From Microbacterium sp. p3-SID336 (GTDB lineage Bacteria > Actinomycetota > Actinomycetes > Actinomycetales > Microbacteriaceae): 37,087 nt of DNA. Shown in pieces: positions 13,822 through 22,123 of this stretch (the stretch's first letter is position 1; each line of letters opens with the position of its first letter). The notes beneath the pieces are model-generated. The model was not told where the DNA came from, did not search any database, and saw only the letters and a list, made by a program, of their open reading frames with translations. The DNA lies in contig NZ_JALXPE010000039.1 of NCBI RefSeq assembly GCF_025143365.1, positions 1 to 37,087 of the forward strand, read 5' to 3'. Position numbers and translations under genes: made by a program.

Positions 13822-15456
13822 TCACTCCGCGGCGGCCGGGGTGCGCGCGGCCCGCCGCAGCTGCACCGCGCCGACGAATCCGAGCGCGAGGAACGCGGTG
13901 GCGATCAGCAGCGCCCACCGCGTGCCGTCCGTGAAGCCGCCCGCGAGCGCATCGACCGCCTCCTGCGTCCGGTCCCCGAGCGCACTGCTGCTGCCCTCGG
14001 CGCGCAGCTGGCCGATCGTCGTGCCCGCGGACTGGCGGGTGCTCGCGGCGAGCTGATCGGCGGTCGCGTCGTCGAGCCCCGTCTTCTCCAGCGCGGCGGG
14101 AAGGGTTATGGCGAGCGAGACCGACAGGGCCGCGCCGGCGAACGCGGTGCCCAGCGCCGAGCCGACCTGCCGGACCGTGCTCTGCGTCGCCGAGCCCTGG
14201 CCGGAGAGGTCGACGGGTACGTCGCGGAGCACGGTGCCGGTGAGCTGAGCGGAGGCGAGTCCCAAGCCCAGCCCGTAGACGATGAGGGGGAGCGCGACGA
14301 GCCACGCGGGGGTCGTCGCCTGGATCGTGAGCGCGACCGCCAGCACGCCGACCACCTCCAGTCCGAGCCCGATCAGGACCGTCCCCGGCGCGCCGAAACG
14401 GGCGGCGAGGTGCCGCGCCGAGGCGCCGGAGAAGAACGCTCCGACCGCCATCGCCGCCAGCACGAGTCCCGCCCCCATGGCGTCGAGGCCGAGCGCGTTC
14501 ACCAGGTACAGCGGAAGGATGAAGATGATCGCGAACTCGCCGACCGCGACCATGGCGGCCGTCAGATTGCCCCACGAGAACGTGCGGAAGCCGAACAGCT
14601 CGAGGTCGAGGAGCGCCGCGCGACGCACTTTTTCGCGGTGCCGCTCCCACACCACGAACAGCGTCAGCGCGATGACCGCGATCAGCAGCGCGACCGGCAC
14701 CGCGGAGACGGGTGCGCTCTCCGGCCACACCCAGCCGAAGATCTTCAGGTCCTGCTTCGGCGTCCACCACCCCAGGTCCGGCCCCTCGATGACCGCGAAC
14801 ACGAGGGCGCCGAAGCCGACGGCGCTGAGCAGTGCGCCGTCCACATCGACGCCGGGGAGCTTCTTGGCCGCACGCGTCTCGCCCACGGTGAACAGGGCCG
14901 CGATGAACACGATGATCCCCATCGGGATGTTCACCAGGAAGATCCAGTGCCAGGAGGCCCACTGCGTGAGCGCCCCGCCGGCCAGGGGGCCCACGGCTGC
15001 GGCGCCCGAGATCACGGCGCCCCAGACCCCGAACGCGGCTGCCCGGTACTTCCCGCGGAACACCGCGTTCACGGTGGAGAGCGTGGACGGCATGATCAGC
15101 GCCGCGCCCACGGCCTGCACGGCGCGGGCGCCGATGAGTGTTCCGGAGGTCGTCGAGATCGCGGCGAGCAGGCTGCCGCCGACGAACACGGTCAGGCCCG
15201 CCAGGAACAGCTTCTTCCGGCCCCAGCGGTCGGCCAGGTTGCCGGTGGAGAGCAGCAGCGCGGCGAGGAGAACCGCATAGAGGCTGTTCACCCACTGCGC
15301 GTCGGTGAGGTCGAGGTGCAGGTCCTCGATGATGGTCGGCAGGGCCACGCCGACGATGGTGCCGTCGAGCACGATCATGCCAAGGCCGACCGAGAGGACG
15401 GCGAGTCCGAGCCACTCTCTGCGGGTCGGGGGAGCGTCCGTGGAGTCGGCGGTCAT
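13822..15456 (-). CDS. DHA2-family MFS drug exporter
   Basis: A 544-residue transporter with about 14 helices. Helix 1 carries VLDGTIVGVALPTIIEDLHL, motif A is GNLADRWGRKKLFLAG, and motif C follows (GPLAGGALTQWASWHWIFLVNIPMG). A polar loop after helix 13 (LEKTGLDDATADQLAASTRQSAGTTIGQLRAEG) is longer than usual and is probably extracytoplasmic. The ATG at 15456 has GGAAGG 6 nt upstream. Its own promoter is about 90 nt upstream, leaving an untranslated leader with a strong hairpin. Downstream on the same strand are the SRPBCC-like and TetR genes, a probable regulatory partner. Substrate unknown. Confidence 0.93.
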   Translation of the reverse strand: MTADSTDAPPTRREWLGLAVLSVGLGMIVLDGTIVGVALPTIIEDLHLDLTDAQWVNSLYAVLLAALLLSTGNLADRWGRKKLFLAGLTVFVGGSLLAAISTTSGTLIGARAVQAVGAALIMPSTLSTVNAVFRGKYRAAAFGVWGAVISGAAAVGPLAGGALTQWASWHWIFLVNIPMGIIVFIAALFTVGETRAAKKLPGVDVDGALLSAVGFGALVFAVIEGPDLGWWTPKQDLKIFGWVWPESAPVSAVPVALLIAVIALTLFVVWERHREKVRRAALLDLELFGFRTFSWGNLTAAMVAVGEFAIIFILPLYLVNALGLDAMGAGLVLAAMAVGAFFSGASARHLAARFGAPGTVLIGLGLEVVGVLAVALTIQATTPAWLVALPLIVYGLGLGLASAQLTGTVLRDVPVDLSGQGSATQSTVRQVGSALGTAFAGAALSVSLAITLPAALEKTGLDDATADQLAASTRQSAGTTIGQLRAEGSSSALGDRTQEAVDALAGGFTDGTRWALLIATAFLALGFVGAVQLRRAARTPAAAE

Positions 15457-15490
15457 GGCTGGCCTTCCGTGCGGCGGGTGGGGGTCAGGA

Positions 15491-15508
15491 CCGGTGCGGA
15501 CGCACCGG
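15491..15508 (-). promoter_or_regulatory. 18-bp inverted repeat in the exporter leader
   Basis: CCGGTGCGGACGCACCGG: two perfect 8-bp arms with a 2-nt spacer, lying between the exporter's promoter (15547-15576) and its ATG. It could be a repressor site acting as a roadblock or an RNA hairpin in the leader. Confidence 0.55.
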
Positions 15509-15546
15509 ATACCGTCGCGCTGGCGGAGCTGCGGGCTCCTTCCGGG

Positions 15547-15576
15547 AATCTACGCAGGCTCGATTCGACGGGGCAA
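15547..15576 (-). promoter_or_regulatory. Probable promoter of the DHA2 exporter
   Basis: On the minus strand TTGCCC (complement of 15571-15576), an 18-nt spacer and TAGATT (complement of 15547-15552). The predicted start leaves an untranslated leader of about 85 nt. Confidence 0.5.
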
Positions 15577-15580
15577 TGAT

Positions 15581-15600
15581 TAAACGATTATGCTGACGAC
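15581..15600 (+). promoter_or_regulatory. LacI-type operator and leaderless-type -10 of lacI
   Basis: TAAACGATTA (15581-15590) is a TAA-n-CG-n-TTA palindrome with the central CG typical of LacI-family sites. It overlaps the -10 TATGCT (15589-15594), which ends 6 nt before the GTG start. The same palindrome recurs before the decarboxylase gene, so this points to autorepression. Confidence 0.7.
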
Positions 15601-16623
15601 GTGCCCGAGCCTTCCCCGTCGCGCGTCCGCATCAGGGACGTCGCCCTCGCCGCCGGCGTCTCCGTCGCCACCGTCTCCCACGTCTACAACCAGCGCGGCC
15701 GGGTCTCCGAGTCCACGCGCGCCAGGGTGAAGGCGATCGGCGATCGTCTCGGATATCAGCCGAACCAGACCGGGCAGGCGCTCCGCAACGGCCGGGCGAA
15801 CGTCCTCGCGATCGTGCCGAGCTTCCGCGACCCGCGGATCACCGAGGCGTCCTTCATGCCCTGCTTCCGCAGCATGGTGGCCGGGGCCGCCGCCGGCGCG
15901 GCGGAGGCCGGCTTCGCGATCACGGTCGCGCGCGCCGAGGCCGACGGTCAGGTCGCGACGACCCTGGCCTACGACGGTCTCATCGTGGTGGACACGATGC
16001 CGAGCGACCCGGTCGTGGAGCGGGAGATCCGACTCGGTCGGCCGGTGGTCGCGGTGGGGGGATACGACGCGCGTCCCGGTGCTCGGGTGCACGGCCTCCG
16101 GCTCGGAATCCGTGGTGCTCTCGCGGGATATCTGGAGGCGGCGACCGCCGAGAGCGACGACGTGCGGCCGTCGATCTTCGTCGGCCCGCGCTGGGACCAC
16201 CTCACGAACGACGCCATCGCGGGCTTCCAGCGCTGGTGCGCGCAGCACGGGATCACCCCGCAGGGCGGAGCGCTGGAGGCCGACGAGTCGCTCGATGCCG
16301 CCGCGATGAGGATCCTGTCCGCGAAGACGCCGCCCACCGTGGTGCACTGCCTGAACGAGTCGTTCAGCGCCGCCATCCTGCGCGCCGCCGAGCGCGTGGG
16401 GCTGGACGTGCCGGAGCAGCTGCGCGTCACGACCATCGGCGATCCGCACGGCCACGGGGCGCAGCGCGGCGTCGACTACTTCGTGCGTGAGCCGTACGAG
16501 AACGGTGCGGCCGCCGCCCGCACGCTCGCGTCGATGGTGGCCGGCGAGACGCCCGCGGACACCCTGCTCGAACTCCCGCTCGTGTCCGTCCCCCCGCCCC
16601 GTTCTCCGTACGTGCTTGCGTGA
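15601..16623 (+). CDS. LacI-family transcriptional regulator
   Basis: A 340-residue repressor. The N-terminal helix-turn-helix is canonical (RIRDVALAAGVSVATVSHVYNQRGRVSESTRARVKAIGDRLGYQPN), and the hinge helix follows (GQALRNGRANVLAIV). The rest is a periplasmic-binding-protein-like sensor domain, whose ligand cannot be read off. The GTG at 15601 is placed by family length and by the -10 hexamer 6 nt before it. The gene precedes, in the same orientation, a glutamate decarboxylase/antiporter operon that carries the same operator, so it is the probable regulator of that operon. That is unusual, because known gad systems use AraC-, GadR- or MarR-like control. Confidence 0.92.
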   Translation: MPEPSPSRVRIRDVALAAGVSVATVSHVYNQRGRVSESTRARVKAIGDRLGYQPNQTGQALRNGRANVLAIVPSFRDPRITEASFMPCFRSMVAGAAAGAAEAGFAITVARAEADGQVATTLAYDGLIVVDTMPSDPVVEREIRLGRPVVAVGGYDARPGARVHGLRLGIRGALAGYLEAATAESDDVRPSIFVGPRWDHLTNDAIAGFQRWCAQHGITPQGGALEADESLDAAAMRILSAKTPPTVVHCLNESFSAAILRAAERVGLDVPEQLRVTTIGDPHGHGAQRGVDYFVREPYENGAAAARTLASMVAGETPADTLLELPLVSVPPPRSPYVLA

Positions 16624-16678
16624 TGCTTCGCCGCCCCCTACCTTGTAGGCAATCGGACCGGCGGGGGTTAACCGATTA
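16616..16678 (+). promoter_or_regulatory. Promoter and LacI-type operator of the decarboxylase operon
   Basis: TTGCGT (16616-16621), a 17-nt spacer and TACCTT (16639-16644) predict a start near 16651. TAACCGATTA (16669-16678), the same TAA-n-CG-n-TTA palindrome as at 15581, lies about 18 nt inside the transcript, a roadblock position. An AATCGG half-site occurs at 16651-16656. AAGGAG precedes the ATG at 16726 by about 7 nt. Confidence 0.7.
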
Positions 16679-16725
16679 GGCAGGGTTTTCCCCGCGGTCC
16701 CCGAACCGCGCGACAAGGAGACGAC

Positions 16726-18102
16726 ATGCCCGACGACAACGACATCAGCCCGGCGGCCCCGATCTTCACCCGGCCTGCGGAGGCCGCCGGTGCCGCCAGA
16801 CACGTCATCCCCGACAAGGAGTCTCTGCCGGCGACCGCCAAGCAGATCGTCGAGGACGAGACCATCCTCGACGGCAACGCGCGGCTGAATCTCGCCACCT
16901 TCGTCAGCACGTGGATGGACGACGAGGCCAAGCAGGTCTACGAGGCGTCCTTCGACAAGAACATGATCGACAAGGACGAGTACCCGCAGACGGCCGCGAT
17001 CGAGGACAACTGCTGGCACATGCTCGCGAACCTGTGGAACGCGCCGGATGCGTCGCGCAGCATCGGCACCTCCACGATCGGGTCGTCCGAGGCGTGCATG
17101 CTCGGCGGTCTGGCGTTCAAACGGCGCTGGCAGCAGGCCCGGCGCGCCGCAGGCAAGGACACCGCGACGCCGAACCTCGTGATGTCGAGCGCCGTGCAGG
17201 TGTGCTGGGAAAAGTTCTGCAACTACTTCGACGTCGAGCCGCGGTTCGTGCCGATCAGCGAGGAGCACAAAACGCTCGACGGCCACGACCTGGAGAAGTA
17301 CGTCGACGAGAACACGATCGGCGTGGTCGCGATCATGGGCGTCACCTACACCGGCATGTACGAACCGGTGGCGCAGATCGCCGCCGCGCTCGACGAGATC
17401 CAGCAGAAGACCGGGCTGGACATCCCCATCCACGTCGACGGCGCCTCCGGAGCGATGATCGCGCCGTTCCTGCAGCCCGACCTGGAGTGGGACTTCCGCC
17501 TGGAGCGCGTGCACTCCATCAGCACCTCCGGGCACAAGTACGGGCTCGTGTACCCCGGTCTCGGCTGGGTGGTGTGGCGCGACGCGCAGTGGCTGCCGGA
17601 GGACCTCGTGTTCAAGGTGAGCTACCTCGGCGGCGAGATGCCCACGTTCGCGCTGAACTTCTCCCGACCAGGCGCCCAGGTGCTGCTGCAGTACTACCTG
17701 TTCCTGCGGCTCGGCTTCGAGGGATACCGGGCGGTGCAGCAGGCGTCGCAGGACGTGGCGAAGTACCTGTCGGCGGGGATCGCGAAGCTCGATGCGTTCG
17801 AGCTGTGGAACGACGGCAGCGACATCCCCGTGTTCGCCTGGCGGCTGAAGGACGGCCACACCGACAAGTGGACGCTGTATCACCTGCAGGACCGGCTGCG
17901 GATGCGCGGCTGGCTCGTGCCCGCCTACCCGATGCCCGCGGATCTCGAGCAGCTCACCGTGCAGCGCATCGTCGTGCGCAACGGCCTCAGCATGGACCTG
18001 GCCGAGTCGCTCCTCGCCGACATCGAGACCGAGGTCGCGTACCTCGACGCCCTCGAGTCGCCGATGCCGCTCGAAGCGCCGCACGCGGCCTTCCACCACT
18101 GA
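16726..18102 (+). CDS. gadB: Glutamate decarboxylase
   Basis: A 458-residue PLP enzyme converting glutamate to GABA and CO2 with consumption of a proton. It matches the GadA/B family along its length: the N-terminal ARLNLATFVSTWMDDEA, substrate-side DKDEYPQTAAIEDNCWHMLANLWNAP, TSTIGSSEACMLGG, and the PLP-binding Lys271 in STSGHKYGLVYPGLGW. The Asp of HVDGASGAMIAP contacts the pyridine ring. The protein ends in AFHH, like the C-terminal His that closes the E. coli active site at neutral pH, so acid-dependent activity is plausible. It is followed after 11 nt by an antiporter, forming a gad operon. The start has AAGGAG upstream. A distant lysine or aspartate decarboxylase is unlikely given the full-length match. 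Confidence 0.95.
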   Translation: MPDDNDISPAAPIFTRPAEAAGAARHVIPDKESLPATAKQIVEDETILDGNARLNLATFVSTWMDDEAKQVYEASFDKNMIDKDEYPQTAAIEDNCWHMLANLWNAPDASRSIGTSTIGSSEACMLGGLAFKRRWQQARRAAGKDTATPNLVMSSAVQVCWEKFCNYFDVEPRFVPISEEHKTLDGHDLEKYVDENTIGVVAIMGVTYTGMYEPVAQIAAALDEIQQKTGLDIPIHVDGASGAMIAPFLQPDLEWDFRLERVHSISTSGHKYGLVYPGLGWVVWRDAQWLPEDLVFKVSYLGGEMPTFALNFSRPGAQVLLQYYLFLRLGFEGYRAVQQASQDVAKYLSAGIAKLDAFELWNDGSDIPVFAWRLKDGHTDKWTLYHLQDRLRMRGWLVPAYPMPADLEQLTVQRIVVRNGLSMDLAESLLADIETEVAYLDALESPMPLEAPHAAFHH

Positions 18103-18113
18103 GAGGCCGCGAC

Positions 18114-19667
18114 ATGTCCACACCCGAGGTCCCGGCCCCCAAGCCGGCCGTCTCCGCCCCCGCCGCCGCGGCCGCTGGGACGACGGCGACCCCGAACCAC
18201 CCGCTCGCCTCGCGCTCCGCCGTGACGGCCTATCTCGGCGTCGGGCAGCTCGCCCTGCTGACGCTCGTCGTCGTGGCGAGCCTGCGGTCGCTCCCCGCGA
18301 TGGCGGTGTTCGGGCTGGGGAGCATCACGCTGTACATCGTCCCGGCCATCCTGTTCCTGGTCCCGACCGCGCTCGTGGCAGCCGAGCTCGCGACGGGGTG
18401 GAAGGGCGGCGTCTACATCTGGATCCGCGAGGCGATGGGCAATCGCTGGGGCTTCACCGCGGTCTGGCTGCAGTGGATCCAGAACGTGGTCTGGTACCCG
18501 ACGCAGCTGTCCTTCATCGCCGCGGCTCTCGCCTTCGTGTTCCTCGACCCCTCGCTGTCGAGCTCCGGCTTCTTCACCGCGGTCGTGATCCTGGTGCTCT
18601 ACTGGGGCTCCACGCTGATCGCGCTCCGCGGCGGGAACCTGTTCGCCAAGCTCGGGTCGTGGGGCGGCATCCTCGGCACGCTGCTGCCGGCCGCGCTTCT
18701 CATCGTCTTCGGCGCCCTGTGGGTGTTCGGCGGCGAGAAGAGCCAGGTGCCGCTCACGCCCGAGGCGGTGATCCCCCCGTTCACGGGCATCGCATCCATC
18801 GTGCTCATCGTGTCGAACTTCCTCGCGTACGCCGGCATGGAGGTCAACGCGGTGCACGTGAACCAGATGAAGGATCCGGGCAAGGGCTTCCCGCGCTCGA
18901 TCCTCATCTCGGCCGTGCTCATCCTGATCGTATTCATCCTGCCGACGATCGCGATCGCGGTGGCGGTGCCGCAGAAGGAGCTCGGCCTGACCAACGGCAT
19001 CATGCTCGCGTTCCAGGAGTACTTCGCGCACTGGGGCGTCGGGCAGTGGGCGACGGCGGCCGTGTCGGCGCTGATCGCCGCGGGCGCGCTCGCCTCCGTG
19101 ATCACCTGGATCGCCGGTCCGTCGAAGGGCGTGCTGGCCGCCGCCGAGACCGGGCTGCTGCCGCCGCTGCTGCAGAAGAAGAACAAGGCGGGGGTGCAGT
19201 CGGGCATCCTCATGCTGCAGGGCACGATCGTCACGGCGCTCGCCGCGATCTTCATCATCGTGCCGAACGTCAGCGCGGCCTTCGTGGCGCTGATCGACAT
19301 GGCCGCGGCGCTCTACCTCATCATGTACATGATGATGTTCGCCTCGGCGATGATCCTGCGGCGGACCCAGGCCGGCGTGAAGCGCGCCTACCGGGTGCCC
19401 GCCCTGAACTTCGTGGCCGGAGTCGGGTTCCTCGCGAGCCTTGCGGCGTTCGTCTTCGCGTTCATCCCGCCGTCGGGCTTCACGGCCTTCCCCCCGGCGC
19501 TGTACCCGTGGATCGTCGCGGCGGTGATCGTGGTGCTGGGCGTGCCGCCGCTCATCTTCTACGCGCTGCGCAGACCTTCGTGGGATCTGCGGACGGAGGC
19601 GGAGAAGCAGGTGCGCGGGACGCACGAGGAGGACGACCGCGCATCGGCGGCCCCGCCGCCCTCCTGA
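18114..19667 (+). CDS. gadC: APC-family amino-acid permease, probable glutamate/GABA antiporter
   Basis: A 517-residue transporter with about 12 helices. After a 35-residue Ala/Pro tail, helix 1 begins AVTAYLGVGQLALLTLVVVASLRSLPAMAVFGLGSITLYIVPAILFLVPTALVAAELATGWKGGVYIWI, with the APC/YjeM-GadC hallmark of a conserved Glu and the following GGVYIW. The loop YAGMEVNAVHVNQMKDPGKGFPRSI and WIAGPSKGVLAAAETGLLPP match GadC-like exchangers. The 36-residue polar C-terminal tail might play the part of the E. coli C-plug, but that is only inference. GAGAGG precedes the ATG by about 8 nt, and the gene is 11 nt from gadB. Together they would import glutamate, consume a proton and export GABA. Confidence 0.9.
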   Translation: MSTPEVPAPKPAVSAPAAAAAGTTATPNHPLASRSAVTAYLGVGQLALLTLVVVASLRSLPAMAVFGLGSITLYIVPAILFLVPTALVAAELATGWKGGVYIWIREAMGNRWGFTAVWLQWIQNVVWYPTQLSFIAAALAFVFLDPSLSSSGFFTAVVILVLYWGSTLIALRGGNLFAKLGSWGGILGTLLPAALLIVFGALWVFGGEKSQVPLTPEAVIPPFTGIASIVLIVSNFLAYAGMEVNAVHVNQMKDPGKGFPRSILISAVLILIVFILPTIAIAVAVPQKELGLTNGIMLAFQEYFAHWGVGQWATAAVSALIAAGALASVITWIAGPSKGVLAAAETGLLPPLLQKKNKAGVQSGILMLQGTIVTALAAIFIIVPNVSAAFVALIDMAAALYLIMYMMMFASAMILRRTQAGVKRAYRVPALNFVAGVGFLASLAAFVFAFIPPSGFTAFPPALYPWIVAAVIVVLGVPPLIFYALRRPSWDLRTEAEKQVRGTHEEDDRASAAPPPS

Positions 19668-19683
19668 TCCGGACACCCTCAGT

Positions 19684-19750
19684 ACCGCCGGTCGAGGAGC
19701 GGTCGGCGCGGTGCCCTCGGCATCGTGCGCGACCGCCGTCGACCGGCGGT
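19684..19750. terminator. 67-nt bidirectional hairpin between convergent operons
   Basis: ACCGCCGGTCGA (19684-19695) is the exact inverse of TCGACCGGCGGT (19739-19750). Inside, GCGGTC/GACCGC and GCGCGGTGCC/GGCATCGTGC continue the stem to a CTC loop at 19716-19718, giving about 28 pairs with two small internal loops. It fills most of the 88-nt gap between the antiporter and the esterase, so it probably ends transcription from both sides. No T-tract follows. Confidence 0.75.
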
Positions 19751-19755
19751 GCCGA

Positions 19756-20538
19756 TCAGCTCGAGCGCCGCGTGACGGCGAGGCGCACGGGTTCGCCGAT
19801 GCCGCCGGCGGTGAGCGGGCCGAGCACGTCGTCGAGCCAGGCGATGCTCTCCGGCACCCAGCTGCGGGCGCGCGGCGTGAGCGGCCTCGCGTTGAGGTGG
19901 GCGGCGCCGGTGGAGAAGCCGTGGGAGCCGTAGGCGTAGACGTGCGCCTCGAACGGTACGCCCGCGCCGGCGAGGGCCGTGGCGAAGAGCAGGGTGTTCT
20001 CGACCACCGTCGTCTCGTCGTCGCGGGTGTGGAAGAGGAAGCAGGGCGCGGTGTCTGCGGTCACGTGCTCCGCGGGGTAGGGCATGCCGGGCTGGCAGGC
20101 GTCCACGATGTCGGGCCGGATCACGGGGTACCCGAGCACGGCCGCTGCGGGGCGATGCCGGGCCGTGGTGGCGGCGACCGCCGCGAGGTGCCCGCCCGCC
20201 GAGAAGCCGATGACGGCGACCTTGGCGGGGTCGAGGTGCCACGCATCCGCGTTGTCGGCGATGAGCGCCATCGCCTGCTCGTAGTCGTCGAGGGGATGCG
20301 GCCAGGCACCGTGCTCGCCGGTGGAGTAGCGCAGCACGAACGCCTGGTACCCCGCGGCGAGGAACGGGTACGCGACCGGGTCGGCCTCGCGGTCGCTGCA
20401 GTACGAGTAGCCGCCGCCGGGGAGGATGACGACCGCCGGTCGCGCGCCGACCCCCGCGAACTCGCCGTCCGCGGGTTGCAGGTAGGCCGTGAGCGTCACA
20501 TTCCGATCGGCGTTCAGGGTCAGGACTTCAGCGTGCAT
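19756..20538 (-). CDS. Alpha/beta-hydrolase esterase (acetyl-esterase type)
   Basis: A 260-residue enzyme without signal peptide. The oxyanion motif is LPGGGYS, the nucleophile is Ser113 in GFSAGGH, the acid lies in HTRDDETTV and the His in YGSHGFS. The HAEVLTLN...LTAYLQ opening and the GGGYSYCSDREADPVAYPFLAAGYQAFVLRYS block resemble the BD-FAE/acetylxylan-esterase group, which removes acetyl or aryl esters from sugars. The ATG at 20538 follows GAGAGG and overlaps the hexosaminidase end by 11 bp, so it is the last gene of that operon. The context suggests deacylation of the imported glycan; N-deacetylation would be a different chemistry and is not implied. Confidence 0.85.
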   Translation of the reverse strand: MHAEVLTLNADRNVTLTAYLQPADGEFAGVGARPAVVILPGGGYSYCSDREADPVAYPFLAAGYQAFVLRYSTGEHGAWPHPLDDYEQAMALIADNADAWHLDPAKVAVIGFSAGGHLAAVAATTARHRPAAAVLGYPVIRPDIVDACQPGMPYPAEHVTADTAPCFLFHTRDDETTVVENTLLFATALAGAGVPFEAHVYAYGSHGFSTGAAHLNARPLTPRARSWVPESIAWLDDVLGPLTAGGIGEPVRLAVTRRSS

Positions 20539-22120
20539 GGGGACCTCTCGCGACGGAGCGGGGTGAAGCGGGAGTGCCCGCGGCGTCCGCCTCCGCCCAC
20601 GGTATCTCAGGGCTGGGGTGGAACCCGATGCCCGCGTGACGCCAGGCGGGAGCGAATCGGGCGACACGGGCACGGAAGGAACCCCACGTCCGTTCCGGGG
20701 ACTCGCGCGGAGACCAGGCGATCTCGGCCTGAGCGGCGGCGCGAGGGAAGAGGAGCAGGTCGAGGTCGGCCAACGTCCGCAGGGTCTCCGTCCACAGCGG
20801 GGTCTCCACGCCGAGGATGTCGCGCTCCGGCACGTCGAGGACCGCGGTCGGCTCCCACTCGTACGCGGTGCGGACGTCGATGATCGCGGCCCAGGTGGCC
20901 CCGAGGGGGAAGTCCGGCGTGTACTTCATGTCGAGGTAGGCGACGTTGGACGCCGACATGATCAGCGTCCCGCCCCGCTCGATGAAGTGCCGCGCCTCCT
21001 CCGCGTGCGCCCCGGCGGGGGTCGTGTTGCCCCAGTACTGCCCGACCGTGCCCTCCGCGATGCCGGGGGCGGCGCCGACCTCGTGCCAGGCCACGGGCGT
21101 CTTGCCGATCTCCACCGTCAGTGCGGAGACCCGCTCGACGAAGGACGCGAAGTCCGCCGGTGTGGTGCCGAGGGCTTCGTCTCCGCCGATGTGCAGGTAG
21201 GGCCCGGGGGTGAGCTCGGCGAGCTCGGTCAGCACGTCGCGCACGAAGCGGTAGGTGCTCTCCTCCCGGATGCGGACGCTGGAGTGCCCCACGCCCCAGC
21301 CGGTGTACGGTTCGCCCGCCACCGGCAGCGGCTGTCCGAGGTCGGCGGCCTCGGCGAGAAGCGTGTCGTTCATGACGGGCGCCTCGACGAGCTCCGGGTA
21401 GGCGAGGCCGATGGCGTGCGTGTGCCCGGGGAGGTCGATCTCGGGCACGACGACCATGTGCTTGGAGGCGGCATAGGCCACGATCGCGCGATAGTCGTCC
21501 TTCGTGTAGAAGCCGCCGGGGTCGCCGTTGGCGGAGGATCCCGAGGCGCGGGTCGTGAGCAGGGGCCACGCGTCGATGTGCATCCGCCAGCCCTGGTCGT
21601 CGCTCAGGTGCAGGTGGAGGTGGTTGAACTTCAGGGCGCTCACGCGATCGATGAAGGCCTGTACATCCGCGACGCCGAAGAAGTGCCTGGCCACGTCGAG
21701 CATGACCCCGCGGTAGCCGAAGCGCGGGGCATCGGAGACGACCGCGCGGCGCAGGCTCCAGCCCTCGTCGTCCTGCTGCACGAGCTGGAGCAGCGTCTGG
21801 ATCCCATAGAACAGGCCGGCGGCATCGGCTCCGATGATCTCGGCATGATCGTCCACGGTCAGGGTGTAGCCCTCGGCGGTGGCGACGGAGGGATCCAGAC
21901 GGAGCACGATGTCGCCCTGCTCGACCGCTCCGCGGGTGGACGGCAGCGCCAGCCCCGTGCGGCGGAGGATGGCGTCGTGGAGGTCGGCGAGCGCGGGGCC
22001 GTCGCCGTGCAGACGGGCGGTCTCGCGGAGCGGCATCCGGCCGCCCGGCGCCTCGGCGAACACGGGGAACGGGACCAGTGGCAGCGGGGGTCGGGGGGGC
22101 TGGGGTGTCTGGGCGGTCAT
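20528..22120 (-). CDS. Beta-N-acetylhexosaminidase, GH20
   Basis: A 530-residue glycoside hydrolase. Residues about 1-130 form the small GH20b domain (NGxFYGIQTLLQL-like AAGLFYGIQTLLQLVQ). The TIM-barrel follows, starting RGVMLDVARHFFGVADVQAFIDRVSALKFNHLHLHLSDDQGWRM, and the catalytic pair is Asp314-Glu315 in HIGGDEA, which uses the substrate acetamido group as nucleophile. No signal peptide is present, so it acts in the cytoplasm on imported beta-GlcNAc or GalNAc oligosaccharides. The ATG at 22120 has AAGGAG 8 nt upstream and lies 3 nt after the isomerase stop. In the operon it would release the free amino sugar for the kinase and dehydrogenase nearby. Confidence 0.93.
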   Translation of the reverse strand: MTAQTPQPPRPPLPLVPFPVFAEAPGGRMPLRETARLHGDGPALADLHDAILRRTGLALPSTRGAVEQGDIVLRLDPSVATAEGYTLTVDDHAEIIGADAAGLFYGIQTLLQLVQQDDEGWSLRRAVVSDAPRFGYRGVMLDVARHFFGVADVQAFIDRVSALKFNHLHLHLSDDQGWRMHIDAWPLLTTRASGSSANGDPGGFYTKDDYRAIVAYAASKHMVVVPEIDLPGHTHAIGLAYPELVEAPVMNDTLLAEAADLGQPLPVAGEPYTGWGVGHSSVRIREESTYRFVRDVLTELAELTPGPYLHIGGDEALGTTPADFASFVERVSALTVEIGKTPVAWHEVGAAPGIAEGTVGQYWGNTTPAGAHAEEARHFIERGGTLIMSASNVAYLDMKYTPDFPLGATWAAIIDVRTAYEWEPTAVLDVPERDILGVETPLWTETLRTLADLDLLLFPRAAAQAEIAWSPRESPERTWGSFRARVARFAPAWRHAGIGFHPSPEIPWAEADAAGTPASPRSVARGPHAR

Positions 22121-22123
22121 GCG

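Noticed and set aside
12584..15415. A single 943-codon open frame on the minus strand spanning several genes
   Set aside because: Only its last 199 codons are real (the TetR gene). The rest is Arg/Gly/Ala-rich translation antisense to, or out of frame with, the SRPBCC-like and MFS genes, as expected in high-GC DNA.
12584..15456. An antibiotic biosynthetic gene cluster suggested by the exporter and SRPBCC-like protein
   Set aside because: No synthase, ligase or tailoring set is present. An exporter with its regulator is enough to explain the genes.
17925..19676. A 583-codon open frame opposite gadC
   Set aside because: The product is a compositionally biased run of Arg, His, Asp and Glu with no domain. 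The plus-strand permease has clear helices and motifs.
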